Shown: positions 1 through 10,369, counted from the stretch's first letter. The stretch is 64,000 bases of DNA from Salipaludibacillus agaradhaerens (GCF_002019735.1 NZ_KV917378.1:1390869-1454868), one strand, 5' to 3'. The notes: generated by a model not told the origin, from the letters alone. A program made the numbers and translations.

Positions 1-644
1 CACGGGATCGTAACTCGCCGGTTCATTCTACAAAAGGCACGCTGTCACCCATTAACGGGCTCCAACTACTTGTAGGCACACGGTTTCAAGATCTATTTCA
101 CTCCCCTCCCGGGGTGCTTTTCACCTTTCCCTCACGGTACTGGTTCACTATCGGTCACTAGGAAGTATTTAGCCTTGGGAGATGGTCCTCCCTGCTTCCG
201 ACGGGGTTTCACGTGTCCCGCCGTACTCAGGATACACTCCGGAGGAGTGACCGTTTCGGCTACAGGGCTTTTACCTTGTCCCGCGGACCTTTCCAGGTCG
301 CTTCACCTACGATCACTCTTTGTAACTCCGTATGGAGTGTCCTACAACCCCAGAAGGCAAGCCTTCTGGTTTGGGCTGATTCCGTTTCGCTCGCCGCTAC
401 TCAGGAAATCGCATTTGCTTTCTCTTCCTCTGGGTACTAAGATGTTTCAGTTCCCCAGGTCTGCCTTCTCACACCCTATGGATTCAGGTGTGGATACCGC
501 CTCATTACAGGCGGTGGGTTCCCCCATTCGGATATCTCCGGATCAACGCTTACTTACAGCTCCCCGAAGCATTTCGGTGTTCGTCCCGTCCTTCATCGGC
601 TCCTAGTGCCAAGGCATTCACCGTGCGCCCTTTCTAGCTTAACC
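1..644 (-). rRNA. 23S ribosomal RNA, 5' part (partial)
   Basis: The reverse complement begins with the typical 23S start (GGTTAAGCTAGAAAGGGCGC, ending at about 644), followed by the conserved GTGGATGCCTTGGCACTAGG. The gene runs off the left edge, so about 644 bases of the 5' domain are present. It is transcribed after the 16S gene from the promoters near 2813-2930. All open frames inside it are accidental. Confidence 0.97.
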
Positions 645-1053
645 TCTTAAACCGCAGATCATCGACAGAGCGCGTCGTCAGCTGCGTTCGCTCACCATCC
701 TCACGTACCTCAGTACGTTCCGGTGTTGCGCTCACTTGCTTCCTCGATCTCTTTGATGCTCTTTGTTTAAGCACACTTCTGGCTTATCACCAGGTGGCTT
801 AAACCCTTTCCTTTATTAAAAAGGCGGTTTTAGGCGTCTTAATGGCCTTTTTCTAAGACACTCGGTTCTCTCATCGTTTGATTAAATCAAGCGATTGTGA
901 ACCGGTGATGTCATTTATCAGTCTTTCGTTATCCAGTTTTCAAAGGTCAATTCTTACCCAACGGGTAAGTTTTTCTATCTGAGAGTTTAACCTCTCAAAA
1001 CTAAACAAAATAGCCAAAGCAAAGTTTTAATAAGCTGAGCTTAATAGCTCCTT
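645..1053 (-). other. 16S-23S internal transcribed spacer without tRNA genes
   Basis: About 410 bases separate 16S and 23S. I looked for tRNA-Ile and tRNA-Ala (the usual Bacillus spacer tRNAs) on the minus strand and saw neither a TGGTCC/CCA-type end nor a T-loop GGTTCGA. The spacer instead has AT-rich stretches, a box TGACCTTTGAAAACTGGATA (about 930-949) resembling the pre-16S leader box near 2745, and short hairpins expected for RNase III-type processing. It is therefore a tRNA-less rrn spacer. Confidence 0.8.
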
Positions 1054-2620
<1,567 letters not shown>

Positions 2621-2812
2621 AGAGTTCGATGTCTCTGACATCATGTCCAAACTTTCGTCTGGCGTTGTTGAATGTTTCCACTCAACGCTTTGTTTCTTTG
2701 ACGGGATATTTTCATATCCCACTTTGCTTGGCTTTTTGTTTAGTTTTCAAAGGTCAAAACGATAAAATATTATCCGAAGAAAATATCCATCCGCTTTTTT
2801 AGCGACTTTATT

Positions 2813-2842
2813 ACTATAACACCATGACAACTTGTAAGTCAA
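2813..2842 (-). promoter_or_regulatory. rrn promoter P2 (sigma-A)
   Basis: On the minus strand TTGACT (2837-2842) is followed after 18 bases by TATAGT (2813-2818), about 190 bases upstream of mature 16S. The leader between contains a boxA-like TTTGAAAACTAAACA (about 2740-2755). It is the promoter nearer to 16S. Confidence 0.7.
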
Positions 2843-2900
2843 TATCTTTTCTTAAAAAGTTTATCACTGTGTTTAGCGGCGCTTTATAGCGACAAGAAAT

Positions 2901-2930
2901 AATATAACATGTATCCAAACTAAAAGGCAA
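2901..2930 (-). promoter_or_regulatory. rrn promoter P1 (sigma-A)
   Basis: Minus strand TTGCCT (2925-2930), 18-base spacer, TATATT (2901-2906). It lies 88 bases upstream of P2, giving the tandem arrangement usual for Bacillus rrn operons. Confidence 0.55.
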
Positions 2931-2980
2931 CCCTATTTTAGAATAAAAATTTTCCATTTTAATAAAATATAAAGAGACTT

Positions 2981-3126
2981 TTCAATCCGTGGGCATTTGC
3001 GCCCTTCTCCACTGATTGGTCGTTGCGTGAATCAGGACATTAGCGCCCGTCATCTCCCGCCTAAATAGATTTTCTCTGCTCTCTATGTTGAGACGGGAGG
3101 TTTACGGACGGTTACCTGTGATAAAT
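2981..3126 (+). repeat. Dispersed structured repeat, family 1, copy A
   Basis: About 146 bases starting TTCAATCCGTGGG and ending TTACCTGTGATAAAT. It can fold into three parts: a head hairpin (CAATC..GTGGG against CCACTGATTG), a middle hairpin around GAATCAGGACATT, and a longer hairpin pairing CTCCCG with CGGGAG and flanking CCGT with ACGG. The same order of blocks recurs at 4547, 6259, 21275, 30390, 45001 (inverted) and 53232. It lies between the rrn promoters and ygxA; no gene is seen in the rest of 2931-3260. Confidence 0.8.
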
Positions 3127-3260
3127 CAGTACAACATCTTCTCACTATTTATTATTAATATACACGCCTTCTAGGTCATGAAAACCTTTATTTTTTTACC
3201 AAAGAGAAGCTTCACTTACTAACTTATACTACATTTCTTAAGACAAAGCCTTCACTATAA

Positions 3261-4139
3261 TTATGAAAGCTGTCCCTTAACTGTATATTTACGGTGATAG
3301 ATTACTTGGCCTTTCGTATCTTCTTTAACGACATCGATGTATCCCTTTTGGACGAGAAATTCCACAAGAATGCTTAAATCCAATGTGTATTCATGATGGG
3401 AGAGCTGCTCTTTTAACTCCTGAATCGACCATGGTGTTGATTTAGATGCCATCAATTGAAGTAAGTGGGTACTACCCATTTTTGATTTCGTCATCAATTC
3501 GAATTCGTTAGCAATGAGCAAAAGTTCAAGTCTTTTCTCAATCGATTCCGCTCCTGTCACAAGCTCTGAATAAAGTTTATGTAGTTTAGGCTCTATTTTT
3601 TTCACCTGTTGCCATACCGTTACCTCAGGATAAAAACCATGCTCAATAACAGAAAGACGAGCCAAATGATGAAGAGCGTGTATTATTTGATTGTACGCAT
3701 CTAAATAGTGGTGTTCTCGGTAAAGTAATTTCCCGTCTGTGAATCTCCGGATGAGCTTTGAAAATTCTCCGCCGATTTTTATTTGCCTTTCTTCTATAGG
3801 AAATTCTGCTAATCGCTGTTTGAACTCCTTTAAATATTCATTTCTATCAAATAACACTTTACCGTTAAGCACCCAATCAACAGCCCGACGATTCGAACTA
3901 TTTAATAACCAACTGTTTAACTGTCTTCTATTAACAAGATGCATAGCTACTTTAATAGAATCATATTCATAATGCTTTAAAATCCAAGCAGGATGACTAT
4001 CATCTAATATAACGAGCAACACTCTATCAAAATTATCTGTATTTGCATCTTCCTGAGCACGTTTCTCAATGACTATAATTCCTAAAGTACTATCATCACT
4101 TGTCCGATCTTGATAAAGCTGTCTTAGTCGATCATCCAT
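3261..4139 (-). CDS. ygxA: YgxA-like nucleotidyltransferase-fold protein
   Basis: 292 residues. It resembles B. subtilis YgxA, a protein with a nucleotidyltransferase-like fold, a substrate-binding helical middle and a C-terminal winged-helix-like segment; its function is unknown. An ATG 24 bases further upstream is open, but the start chosen (MDDRLRQLYQDR) has GGAGGTTCTTCC directly before it, and YgxA proteins begin at this point. The position next to 16S rRNA and beside ygzB/perR is the same as in B. subtilis rrnD. No metal-binding motif is visible that would allow calling it catalytically active. Confidence 0.85.
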   Translation of the reverse strand: MDDRLRQLYQDRTSDDSTLGIIVIEKRAQEDANTDNFDRVLLVILDDSHPAWILKHYEYDSIKVAMHLVNRRQLNSWLLNSSNRRAVDWVLNGKVLFDRNEYLKEFKQRLAEFPIEERQIKIGGEFSKLIRRFTDGKLLYREHHYLDAYNQIIHALHHLARLSVIEHGFYPEVTVWQQVKKIEPKLHKLYSELVTGAESIEKRLELLLIANEFELMTKSKMGSTHLLQLMASKSTPWSIQELKEQLSHHEYTLDLSILVEFLVQKGYIDVVKEDTKGQVIYHRKYTVKGQLS

Positions 4140-4546
4140 GGAAGAACCTCCATTCAACACCACTTTATTAAATTATTATTAGCTTTTCTTCATTTAAACG
4201 CTTCGTTCATTACTCCATTTAAATGTCCTATCTAAAATTTACCTAAACAAACTCTTACGTTAATTAATACAAAATAAGATACAGCTTTTCATTTTAACAC
4301 AATGGAATAAGAAGTTAAGCTCTTTTCTCATTTCGACGCGTTTTCAACAATTCCTTTTTTGTATTGTGAGAAAACCAGACAAGACTTCCTCGGCTTCAAT
4401 CACATCTCTTTATTTGACCGTATTCTTACAACTCGTTCTAGTCACTTCCTATCCCAAAAAACAATTCGTGAACAAAGTGATAAAAATCTGTTAGATGTTC
4501 ACTGTAACATGATAGAAACCAATCTTTCCTTCCTTCATAAGACGAA

Positions 4547-4692
4547 CCTTCAATCAATGGCGTTTCCATACTTCCCCCACTAATTGATAGTCGCGTGAAT
4601 CATTAGCGGCCGTTAGCTTCTACCAAAATAGATAGATGTGCTCTACTCTCTATTTTGAGGCGGGAGGTTTACAGACGGTTATGTTTGATAAA
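4547..4692 (+). repeat. Dispersed structured repeat, family 1, copy B
   Basis: Begins CCTTCAATCAATGG and ends with TTTGATAAA. It keeps the tail block GGCGGGAGGTTTAC-GACGGTTA. The GAATCAGGACATTAGCG block is shortened to GAATCATTAGCGG. It lies in the 684-base gap 4140-4823 between the divergent ygxA and ygzB. The remainder of that gap shows no convincing gene. Confidence 0.75.
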
Positions 4693-4823
4693 AACAAAAG
4701 AGGACATGACATATGTATATATTACGCCACTTTTTCATTAATCATTTAAAGAATAGAAGCCTGTTTCTTCTATTCTCTCCCCTCCATAGTATGATATAAT
4801 TTTCCTTCGGGAGGCGTTTATCT

Positions 4824-5183
4824 ATGGGTGTGAAGTATAGTAACAAAATTAACAAAATAAGAACGTTTGCGCTCGTGCTTATATTTGCCGGGATAATCAT
4901 TATGTATTTAGGCCTGTTTTTTCAAACAAATTTTATTTTAATGTCTATTATTATGTTTCTAGGTTTTTTAGCGATCATTGCCAGTACCGTTATATACTTT
5001 TGGATCGGTATGTTGTCATCTAAAACGGTCCAAGTCGTGTGCCCCGATTGTGGGAAGCATACGAAGGTATTAGGACGGGTTGATGCTTGTATGTATTGTA
5101 ATACCCCATTAACAATGGATAAATCGTTAGAAGGTAAAGAATTTGATGAGAAATATAATCACAAGAAAGGCAAGGAGGAATAA
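4824..5183 (+). CDS. ygzB: YgzB family (UPF0295) membrane zinc-ribbon protein
   Basis: 119 residues. Two hydrophobic segments (about 14-34 and 38-62) are followed by a cytoplasmic four-cysteine zinc ribbon, CPDC near residue 73 and CMYC near residue 88, and a charged tail. This is the layout of the Bacillus UPF0295/YgzB family, whose function is not known. GGGAGGCG precedes the ATG. It is convergent with perR, as in B. subtilis. Confidence 0.88.
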   Translation: MGVKYSNKINKIRTFALVLIFAGIIIMYLGLFFQTNFILMSIIMFLGFLAIIASTVIYFWIGMLSSKTVQVVCPDCGKHTKVLGRVDACMYCNTPLTMDKSLEGKEFDEKYNHKKGKEE

Positions 5184-5233
5184 CCTCTTTGTCTTTCTTT
5201 TCTTCTTCAGACTATTGATATTAACTATACAAA

Positions 5234-5266
5234 ACAAAAAAACCGGAAACCATTAAAGGTTACCGG
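5234..5266 (-). terminator. Rho-independent terminator of perR
   Basis: On the minus strand CCGGTAACC and GGTTTCCGG pair (one mismatch, 6-base loop), followed by seven T. It lies a few bases past the perR stop. Confidence 0.85.
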
Positions 5267-5272
5267 ACCACA

Positions 5273-5713
5273 TTAATGTTGTTGCTTTTTTTTACACTCT
5301 GGACATTTACCGTAAATTTCCATACGGTGGTTATCGACAGTAAAACCAGTGACGTGCTCCGCCAACGTTTCTACCTCGTCAAGTCCAGGATAATGGAAAT
5401 CAACAATCTTTCCGCAGTCTTGACAAATGACATGATAGTGATGGGATGTATTACTGTCAAATCTGCTGGAAGAGTCCCCGTAAGTCAATTCTCTCACTAA
5501 TCCTACCTCTTTAAATACACGAAGATTATTGTATACTGTTGCCACACTCATGTTTGGAAATTTCCCTTCTAATGCCTTATAAATCTCATCCGCCGTAGGA
5601 TGTGTAGGTGCATTAATAAGAAATTCTAAAATAGCGTGACGTTGTGGCGTCATGCGAACTTTCGTATTTTTTAAAGAATGAAGGGCATCTTGAAGTTGAT
5701 CATGCTTTTCCAT
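5273..5713 (-). CDS. perR: Peroxide-responsive repressor PerR (Fur family)
   Basis: 146 residues. PerR is a metal-dependent repressor that senses H2O2 by oxidation of histidines ligating Fe(II). The five regulatory-site residues are all present, shifted by one from B. subtilis numbering: H38, D86, H92, H94 and D105. The structural zinc site is formed by C97-x2-C100 and C137-x2-C140. Aspartate at 105 (VDF) is the residue that distinguishes PerR from Fur and Zur. The winged helix spans about 15-80. SD-like GAGGTGAGGT... precedes the ATG. A near-perfect Per box overlaps its own promoter, suggesting autoregulation. Confidence 0.96.
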   Translation of the reverse strand: MEKHDQLQDALHSLKNTKVRMTPQRHAILEFLINAPTHPTADEIYKALEGKFPNMSVATVYNNLRVFKEVGLVRELTYGDSSSRFDSNTSHHYHVICQDCGKIVDFHYPGLDEVETLAEHVTGFTVDNHRMEIYGKCPECKKKQQH

Positions 5714-5811
5714 TTACCTCACCTCTTCTATAAATAAAGCTAAAACAAGCTACAATCACATAGTTAAGACTACTTATTACTAGATCTACCTTTAAAGAAA
5801 GGATTATTAAT

Positions 5812-5848
5812 TTATAATGTTTATAAACAGTATACAAAAGGCGGTCAA
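5812..5848 (-). promoter_or_regulatory. perR promoter overlapping a Per box
   Basis: Minus strand TTGACC (5843-5848), 17 bases, TATAAA (5820-5825). The Per box TTATAATGTTTATAA at 5812-5826 differs from the known consensus TTATAATNATTATAA at one position and covers the -10, so PerR would block its own transcription. Confidence 0.85.
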
Positions 5849-5930
5849 TCGTTGTCAATGTTAATACCTTCAAAGAAGTTCAACGATTTTAAAATTGTTA
5901 AACAATGTTCAGAATTGATAATATATCCCC

Positions 5931-6233
5931 CTAACGCTCACGTAATTGAAAAAATGGTAAACTATCTTTGACATCAATTAAAAAGGACGTATACCTGCTT
6001 GCCATCTCTTTCGATTGCCCTTTTTGTTTTTCTTGCGCTAGGCATATTTGCTGCATCGTTTGCTGAAGGTTCTCCACGTCTTCTTCAGTAATACCAATCA
6101 AAAAAGTCGTACTACCTTTTTTCAAAAATCCTCCACTACTAGCTAGCTCTGTCATACGATAGTTATTTGCCTTCAACCCCTCTTCCATCGCTGTTCTATA
6201 TCGATTTTGGACAACACATATCATTAATTTCAT
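5931..6233 (-). CDS. DarA/PstA-like PII-fold protein (putative c-di-AMP receptor)
   Basis: 100 residues resembling the PII-like c-di-AMP receptor family (PF06153; YaaQ/DarA in B. subtilis). The start KLMICVVQNRYRTAMEEGL and the motif SSGGFLKKGSTTFLIGI match the family's first strand, T-loop base and glycine-rich ligand loop. It is about nine residues shorter than DarA, and the C-terminal strand region differs, so this is probably a paralogue of the canonical gene (which normally sits near holB/tmk). AGGAGG-type SD precedes the ATG. It stands alone between perR and a dehydrogenase, with repeat copy C upstream. Binding of c-di-AMP is inferred from the family only. Confidence 0.75.
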   Translation of the reverse strand: MKLMICVVQNRYRTAMEEGLKANNYRMTELASSGGFLKKGSTTFLIGITEEDVENLQQTMQQICLAQEKQKGQSKEMASRYTSFLIDVKDSLPFFQLRER

Positions 6234-6258
6234 TACGACAACCTCCTATAAAATGAGT

Positions 6259-6408
6259 CTTCAATCAGTGAGTGTTTTCGTACTTTTCCCACTGGTTGGT
6301 CGTTGCAGAATCAGGACACTAGCGATCTTCATTATCTCCGCTTAAATAAATTTACCTCTGATCTCTATTTTGAGACGGGAGGTTTATGGGCGGTTATCTA
6401 TGGTATAT
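6259..6408 (+). repeat. Dispersed structured repeat, family 1, copy C
   Basis: Begins GTCTTCAATCAGTGAG, contains CCACTGGTTGGTCGTTGC, AATCAGGACACTAGCG and the tail GAGACGGGAGGTTTA...GCGGTTATCTATGG. It fills the gap between the DarA-like gene and the dehydrogenase. Confidence 0.78.
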
Positions 6409-6418
6409 AGACTATGAA

Positions 6419-7378
6419 CTAGTAGCCTTTGACAGGGTCGATTTTATTTAAGTAATCTCCTCGGCTAGTTAAAAACACGTGTAAATTATGTTCAAAAATG
6501 TCTAATGCCCGCGGCTGATATTGAGGAGATATTCCTGACATATGCGGCGTAACAGTGACTTTAGCATGTGACCAAAACGGGTGGTTGGCAGGTAACGGCT
6601 CTTCTTTAAACACATCCAAAACAACGTGCTTAAATTCACCTTCATCTAATGCCGTTAACAATGCATCTTCGTTAATGGCGTTACCGCGTCCGATATTAAT
6701 AAGTACGGCAGTCTCTTTCATTACTTTGAATTGCGGTGTACGCAATATGTCGTCTGTTTCCGGTAACTTAGGTAACACAGACACAATAAAGTCCGAAGAC
6801 TCAAGTAACGAATTTAACCCTTTTATCGTGACAACATGGTCTACATTCTCAACCGGACTCCCACTTCGATTAAGGCCAATGACTGTCATATTAAATGCTT
6901 TAGCTAAGCGGGCAATTTCTTTACCGATGGCACCTATCCCAAGGATTCCAATTGTTTTCCCATGTAGTTCTGTCATGACAGGAGATCTATCCCACTCTTT
7001 CTGCCGCTCATTCTCTATAAGTGTTTTCATTTGCCGTCCCGTCTGCAACATCATACTTAATGTGTATTCAGCCATAGGAATAGCATGTATTCCTCGAGCG
7101 TTAGTCACGATAATCCCTTGTCTCTCAATAGCGGTAAATGGCATTCTATCAAGTCCGGCGGAAATTACCATAATCCATTTCAAATTCGTTGCACGACTAA
7201 TTAACGTGTCGTCTAGATCCTCACCATAAGTAATGAGAATATCAGCTTTTGTTAAATCTTTTTCCGCTTCCTCCATACTTGTATGAAAACGAAATGTCAA
7301 TTCCGTATACTTTTCTGTTAAAAAGCGCCGTAAATCTTTTCGAATCTTAGCTGAAGATACTACAATCACGTTGTTCAT
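6419..7378 (-). CDS. D-2-hydroxyacid dehydrogenase family protein
   Basis: 319 residues; NAD(P)-dependent oxidation/reduction of a D-2-hydroxyacid. The Rossmann motif GIGAIG is at 147-152. The catalytic triad of the family is complete: R231 (NIGRGN), E260 (VFKEEPLP) and H279 (TPHMSG). The N-terminal substrate domain spans about 1-100. Length is normal for stand-alone members and there is no ACT domain, so it is not the biosynthetic SerA form. The substrate cannot be told from sequence. It is flanked by bcp (same strand, own terminator between) and repeat copy C. Confidence 0.88.
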   Translation of the reverse strand: MNNVIVVSSAKIRKDLRRFLTEKYTELTFRFHTSMEEAEKDLTKADILITYGEDLDDTLISRATNLKWIMVISAGLDRMPFTAIERQGIIVTNARGIHAIPMAEYTLSMMLQTGRQMKTLIENERQKEWDRSPVMTELHGKTIGILGIGAIGKEIARLAKAFNMTVIGLNRSGSPVENVDHVVTIKGLNSLLESSDFIVSVLPKLPETDDILRTPQFKVMKETAVLINIGRGNAINEDALLTALDEGEFKHVVLDVFKEEPLPANHPFWSHAKVTVTPHMSGISPQYQPRALDIFEHNLHVFLTSRGDYLNKIDPVKGY

Positions 7379-7526
7379 CTCCTTCAGACTGTCTTTTGTT
7401 ACCTATTATATTACCAAAGGCAAGCGACCGTCCATGACAAAAACCTCTTAGCCAACCTCCCTCTCCATTCAATTAGTACGTTCATATATAGATTGCCTTT
7501 TGTAGCACTTTACACAAATAAAAAAT

Positions 7527-7575
7527 TAAAAAGGAGGGAGATCACCTAATTTAAGCGATCCCTCTCCTTTTTTTC
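7527..7575 (-). terminator. Terminator downstream of bcp
   Basis: Stem formed by AAGGAGGGAGATC (7531-7543) and GATCCCTCTCCTT with G-U pairs. T-rich on both sides, so it could work in both directions. Confidence 0.75.
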
Positions 7576-7596
7576 TAAAGTAGTTTGTAACCAAAC

Positions 7597-8067
7597 TTAA
7601 TTTGAAACCTCTCTTAAATAGTTAAGAGCTTCTTCAACATGTCCTTTTACTCGAACTTTGCGCCACTCTTTTATTAAATTTCCTTCTTTATCAATGACAA
7701 AAGTCGAACGTTCTATACCCATATATTCTTTACCGAAGTTTTTCTTTAATTTCCAAACACCAAAATCCTCTGCTAACTGATGGTCTTCGTCTGCTAAAAG
7801 TTCAAACGGAAGATCATGCTTATTAATAAATTTTTCATGGCGGTCTACAGGATCAGGACTCACCCCTAAAATAACAGCGTCTAAATCACTGAAGCTATCA
7901 TGATTATCTCTAAAATCACACGCTTCTGTTGTACATCCCGGCGTCATGTCTTTAGGATAAAAATAAAGAACAACGTATTTCCCTCTATAATCATTAAGAG
8001 AGACTTCCTGTCCACTATTCGATTTAAGCTGTCTACTAGGTACTTTCTCACCAATTTTAATTGTCAT
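7597..8067 (-). CDS. bcp: Thioredoxin-dependent peroxiredoxin BCP
   Basis: 156 residues. It reduces hydroperoxides using thioredoxin. The peroxidatic cysteine C45 and resolving cysteine C50 form PGCTTEAC, the atypical 2-Cys arrangement of the BCP/PrxQ subfamily; the thioredoxin fold continues with YPKD and a distal R (GIERSTFVID). The start chosen, MTIKIGEKVP, has GAGGAGG eight bases upstream. An upstream open extension of 32 codons lacks a ribosome site and does not belong to the family. It corresponds to B. subtilis ygaF, next to perR and gsaB as there. No Per box is visible upstream. Confidence 0.93.
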   Translation of the reverse strand: MTIKIGEKVPSRQLKSNSGQEVSLNDYRGKYVVLYFYPKDMTPGCTTEACDFRDNHDSFSDLDAVILGVSPDPVDRHEKFINKHDLPFELLADEDHQLAEDFGVWKLKKNFGKEYMGIERSTFVIDKEGNLIKEWRKVRVKGHVEEALNYLREVSN

Positions 8068-8087
8068 TACATTTACCTCCTCATCAT

Positions 8088-8118
8088 AAAGGCTTCTAAG
8101 TGGGCTTATAAAGCCTTT
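8088..8118 (-). promoter_or_regulatory. Inverted repeat in the bcp leader
   Basis: AAAGGCTT and AAGCCTTT (15 bases apart) end about 20 bases upstream of the bcp start codon. They could form an mRNA hairpin or be a protein site; no known operator is recognised. Confidence 0.4.
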
Positions 8119-8265
8119 TACACTAAAGTCTTTGTAAATTAAGTGTCTTGAGCTGACAGACAATGATCAAATAAATTTGCATCATTTTCTTTAAGGAGCT
8201 TTTGTCTTACTCGCACCGGTTCCATATGTCTGTCCACATTTCATGATACCCAAATAAGAGGCACT

Positions 8266-8706
8266 CTACAAATGATGTGATCGTTTACGACCCACATCAT
8301 CGTAAGTAACGAAGGAGGTTACAACAAAAGCAGCTGGCAAAAGATATCCTATTAACGCCTGAAGGATAGCGATCCACCGTCCGATACCTTCAGGAATAAT
8401 ATCACCGTAACCGACTGTAAGTAATGTGACAGCGCTAAAATAAAGCGCATCTTCTATTAGGTGAAATAACGATTCACCTGGCATCTTTGTTCCTTCTTTA
8501 ATAACTTGTACACCTAGAAGCTCTAGTGCAATGTAAACCACACCAAAACCAACCGTGACATTTAAATAGACCATGATTAAAACGAGAAAATGTTTGACCG
8601 AAAGTCGACGTTCGATTCTAGGTTGCTTTTGAATCAATAGATGCATACTTGCCACTACACCAACAAAAGAACTAATTATGATGATTATAATTAGGAGGTT
8701 TACCAT
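8266..8706 (-). CDS. Two-TM potassium channel family protein
   Basis: 146 residues. An N-terminal membrane segment (1-22), a second hydrophobic helix (about 38-63), a pore helix with the exact K+ selectivity filter TVGYGD (97-102), and a final membrane helix (about 108-134). There is no RCK/TrkA-N regulatory domain, so this is a minimal ion-channel-2 type K+ channel. B. subtilis has nothing equivalent at this position. AGGTGATAAG serves as SD. The gene is divergent from hemL. Confidence 0.88.
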   Translation of the reverse strand: MVNLLIIIIIISSFVGVVASMHLLIQKQPRIERRLSVKHFLVLIMVYLNVTVGFGVVYIALELLGVQVIKEGTKMPGESLFHLIEDALYFSAVTLLTVGYGDIIPEGIGRWIAILQALIGYLLPAAFVVTSFVTYDDVGRKRSHHL

Positions 8707-8918
8707 CTTATCACCTCACGTTACTATATGAACTGAGCATTGCTATTAGGACAAATTTTCACTCAAATAAGTCAAAACTAGCTTGAAAGAAGGCATCCTG
8801 TTTGAAAAACATCGGGTAAAAGATTTCCGATAATGGCATATCCCCATTCTTTCTCTTTTCTCCTTTAATGGTACAATAACTAATGTGATATCTTGAACAT
8901 TTAGGAGGTTTACAAGTT

Positions 8919-10214
8919 ATGAAACTAGATAGATCAGAACAACTTAACAAAGAAGCCCACAACGTCATTCTTGGCGGGGTTAACAGTCCTTCACGTTCCT
9001 TTAAAGGTGTTGGTGGAGGAACACCTGTGTTTATGAAAAAGGGAAAAGGCGCTTATTTTTGGGATGAAGATGGCAACCAATACATAGATTATTTGGCAGC
9101 GTACGGTCCGATTATTACAGGGCATGCACACCCTCACATAACAGCAGCTATTAAAGCTGCCGCAGAGGATGGCGTGTTGTATGGGACACCAACAGCTTAT
9201 GAAAACCACTTTGCTGACATGCTGAGAGAGGCAATTCCCTCTCTTGAGCGTCTTAGATTCGTTAATTCAGGTACAGAAGCCGTCATGACGACTATTCGCG
9301 TAGCAAGAGCTTATACAGGCAGGAACAAAATCATTAAATTTGCCGGTTGCTATCATGGTCATTCAGATCTCGTCCTTGTAGCAGCTGGCTCCGGCCCTTC
9401 CACTACAGGCAACCCTGATTCAGCTGGCGTCACAAAAAATATCGCTGAGGAAGTGATTACCGTGCCGTTTAATGACCCTCAAGCTCTTGAGGAGGCGTTA
9501 AACTACTGGGGAGATGATATTGCAGCTGTACTCGTTGAACCGATCGTTGGAAACTTTGGCATTGTTGAGCCTGCGGAAGGTTTTCTTCAAACAGTTAATC
9601 AATTAGCACATTCAAACGAAACTCTCGTCATCTATGATGAAGTTATAACAGCTTTTCGCTTTATGTACGGTGGCGCTCAAAACCTCCTTGGGGTGGAGCC
9701 TGATTTAACCGCTCTAGGCAAAATCATTGGTGGCGGCCTCCCAATTGGGGCATATGGGGGAAAGAAAGCAATCATGGAACAAGTATCACCTTTAGGACCA
9801 GCCTATCAGGCCGGTACGATGGCTGGTAATCCAGCTTCTATTAGAGCTGGAATAGCATGCCTTGAAGTATTAAGGGAGCCGAATGTTTATGAGAAACTAG
9901 ATGATCTTGGCAAGCAATTAGAAAATGGGTTGCAAAAATCAGCGGACATCTATAATATACCAGTGACGATCAATCGATTAAAGGGAGCTCTGACGCTCTA
10001 CTTCGATACGACCCATGTATCTAATTATGAGCATGCAGAAAACAGCAGCAGTCAAATGTTCGCTTATTTTTTCAAGCAAATGCTAAAAAGAGGGATAAAC
10101 CTTGCCCCTTCTAAGTTCGAAGCTTGGTTTCTTACAATCGCCCACACACATGAAGATGTGGAAAAAACGATAAAAGCTGCAAGCGATGTATTTTCAAATT
10201 GGTCGAATGAATAA
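8919..10214 (+). CDS. gsaB: Glutamate-1-semialdehyde 2,1-aminomutase (paralogue HemL2/GsaB)
   Basis: 431 residues. This PLP enzyme converts glutamate-1-semialdehyde to 5-aminolevulinate for heme synthesis. The PLP lysine lies in [17 protein letters not shown]; the aminotransferase class III signature ([24 protein letters not shown]) and the [15 protein letters not shown] phosphate-binding region are intact. An AGGAGG is nine bases before the ATG. It sits alone beside bcp/perR rather than in a hemAXCDBL operon, matching B. subtilis gsaB, the second copy of the enzyme. Confidence 0.93.
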   Translation: MKLDRSEQLNKEAHNVILGGVNSPSRSFKGVGGGTPVFMKKGKGAYFWDEDGNQYIDYLAAYGPIITGHAHPHITAAIKAAAEDGVLYGTPTAYENHFADMLREAIPSLERLRFVNSGTEAVMTTIRVARAYTGRNKIIKFAGCYHGHSDLVLVAAGSGPSTTGNPDSAGVTKNIAEEVITVPFNDPQALEEALNYWGDDIAAVLVEPIVGNFGIVEPAEGFLQTVNQLAHSNETLVIYDEVITAFRFMYGGAQNLLGVEPDLTALGKIIGGGLPIGAYGGKKAIMEQVSPLGPAYQAGTMAGNPASIRAGIACLEVLREPNVYEKLDDLGKQLENGLQKSADIYNIPVTINRLKGALTLYFDTTHVSNYEHAENSSSQMFAYFFKQMLKRGINLAPSKFEAWFLTIAHTHEDVEKTIKAASDVFSNWSNE

Positions 10215-10233
10215 ATATACAAAATGATTTTTC

Positions 10234-10261
10234 GGACGAGCATCTCCTTTCTCGTCCTTTT
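10234..10261 (+). terminator. Terminator of gsaB
   Basis: GGACGAG (10234-10240) and CTCGTCC (10251-10257) form a seven-base-pair stem with a ten-base loop, followed by TTTTC. Confidence 0.85.
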
Positions 10262-10277
10262 CTAACACGCAAACATT

Positions 10278-10291
10278 TGTAAACGCTTTCA
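10278..10291 (+). promoter_or_regulatory. cre site upstream of gltA
   Basis: TGTAAACGCTTTCA is a full match to the CcpA operator consensus TGNAANCGNNNNCA. It lies about 80 bases upstream of the -35 of the gltA promoter, the position typical of CcpA activation rather than repression. Confidence 0.75.
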
Positions 10292-10369
10292 AAATGACTT
10301 TTTTCTTTATTATTTCCTTCGACAATCGAAAAACTGTTGAATGTACTATTCTATTTTTTGTATAAATAA

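Noticed and set aside
645-1053. tRNA-Ile/tRNA-Ala in the 16S-23S spacer
   Set aside because: No tRNA-like T loop or acceptor ends on either strand.
2981-3126. Bacillaceae-1 RNA identity for the family 1 repeat
   Set aside because: The reverse strand has a GTCCT in a hairpin loop and lies near an rRNA operon, like that motif as I recall it, but I can place only one such loop and cannot run a covariance search.
4359-4583. 74-codon frame on the plus strand
   Set aside because: No ribosome site; it runs into repeat copy B and the composition is not protein-like.
6555-7229. 224-codon frame on the plus strand
   Set aside because: Antisense to the 2-hydroxyacid dehydrogenase, whose motifs are complete on the minus strand; no ribosome site and improbable composition.
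8759-8968. Small frame before the potassium channel, with possible 27-residue inner ORF MPLSEIFYPMFF...
   Set aside because: Its SD is poor and it overlaps the gsaB start on the other strand; not enough to call.
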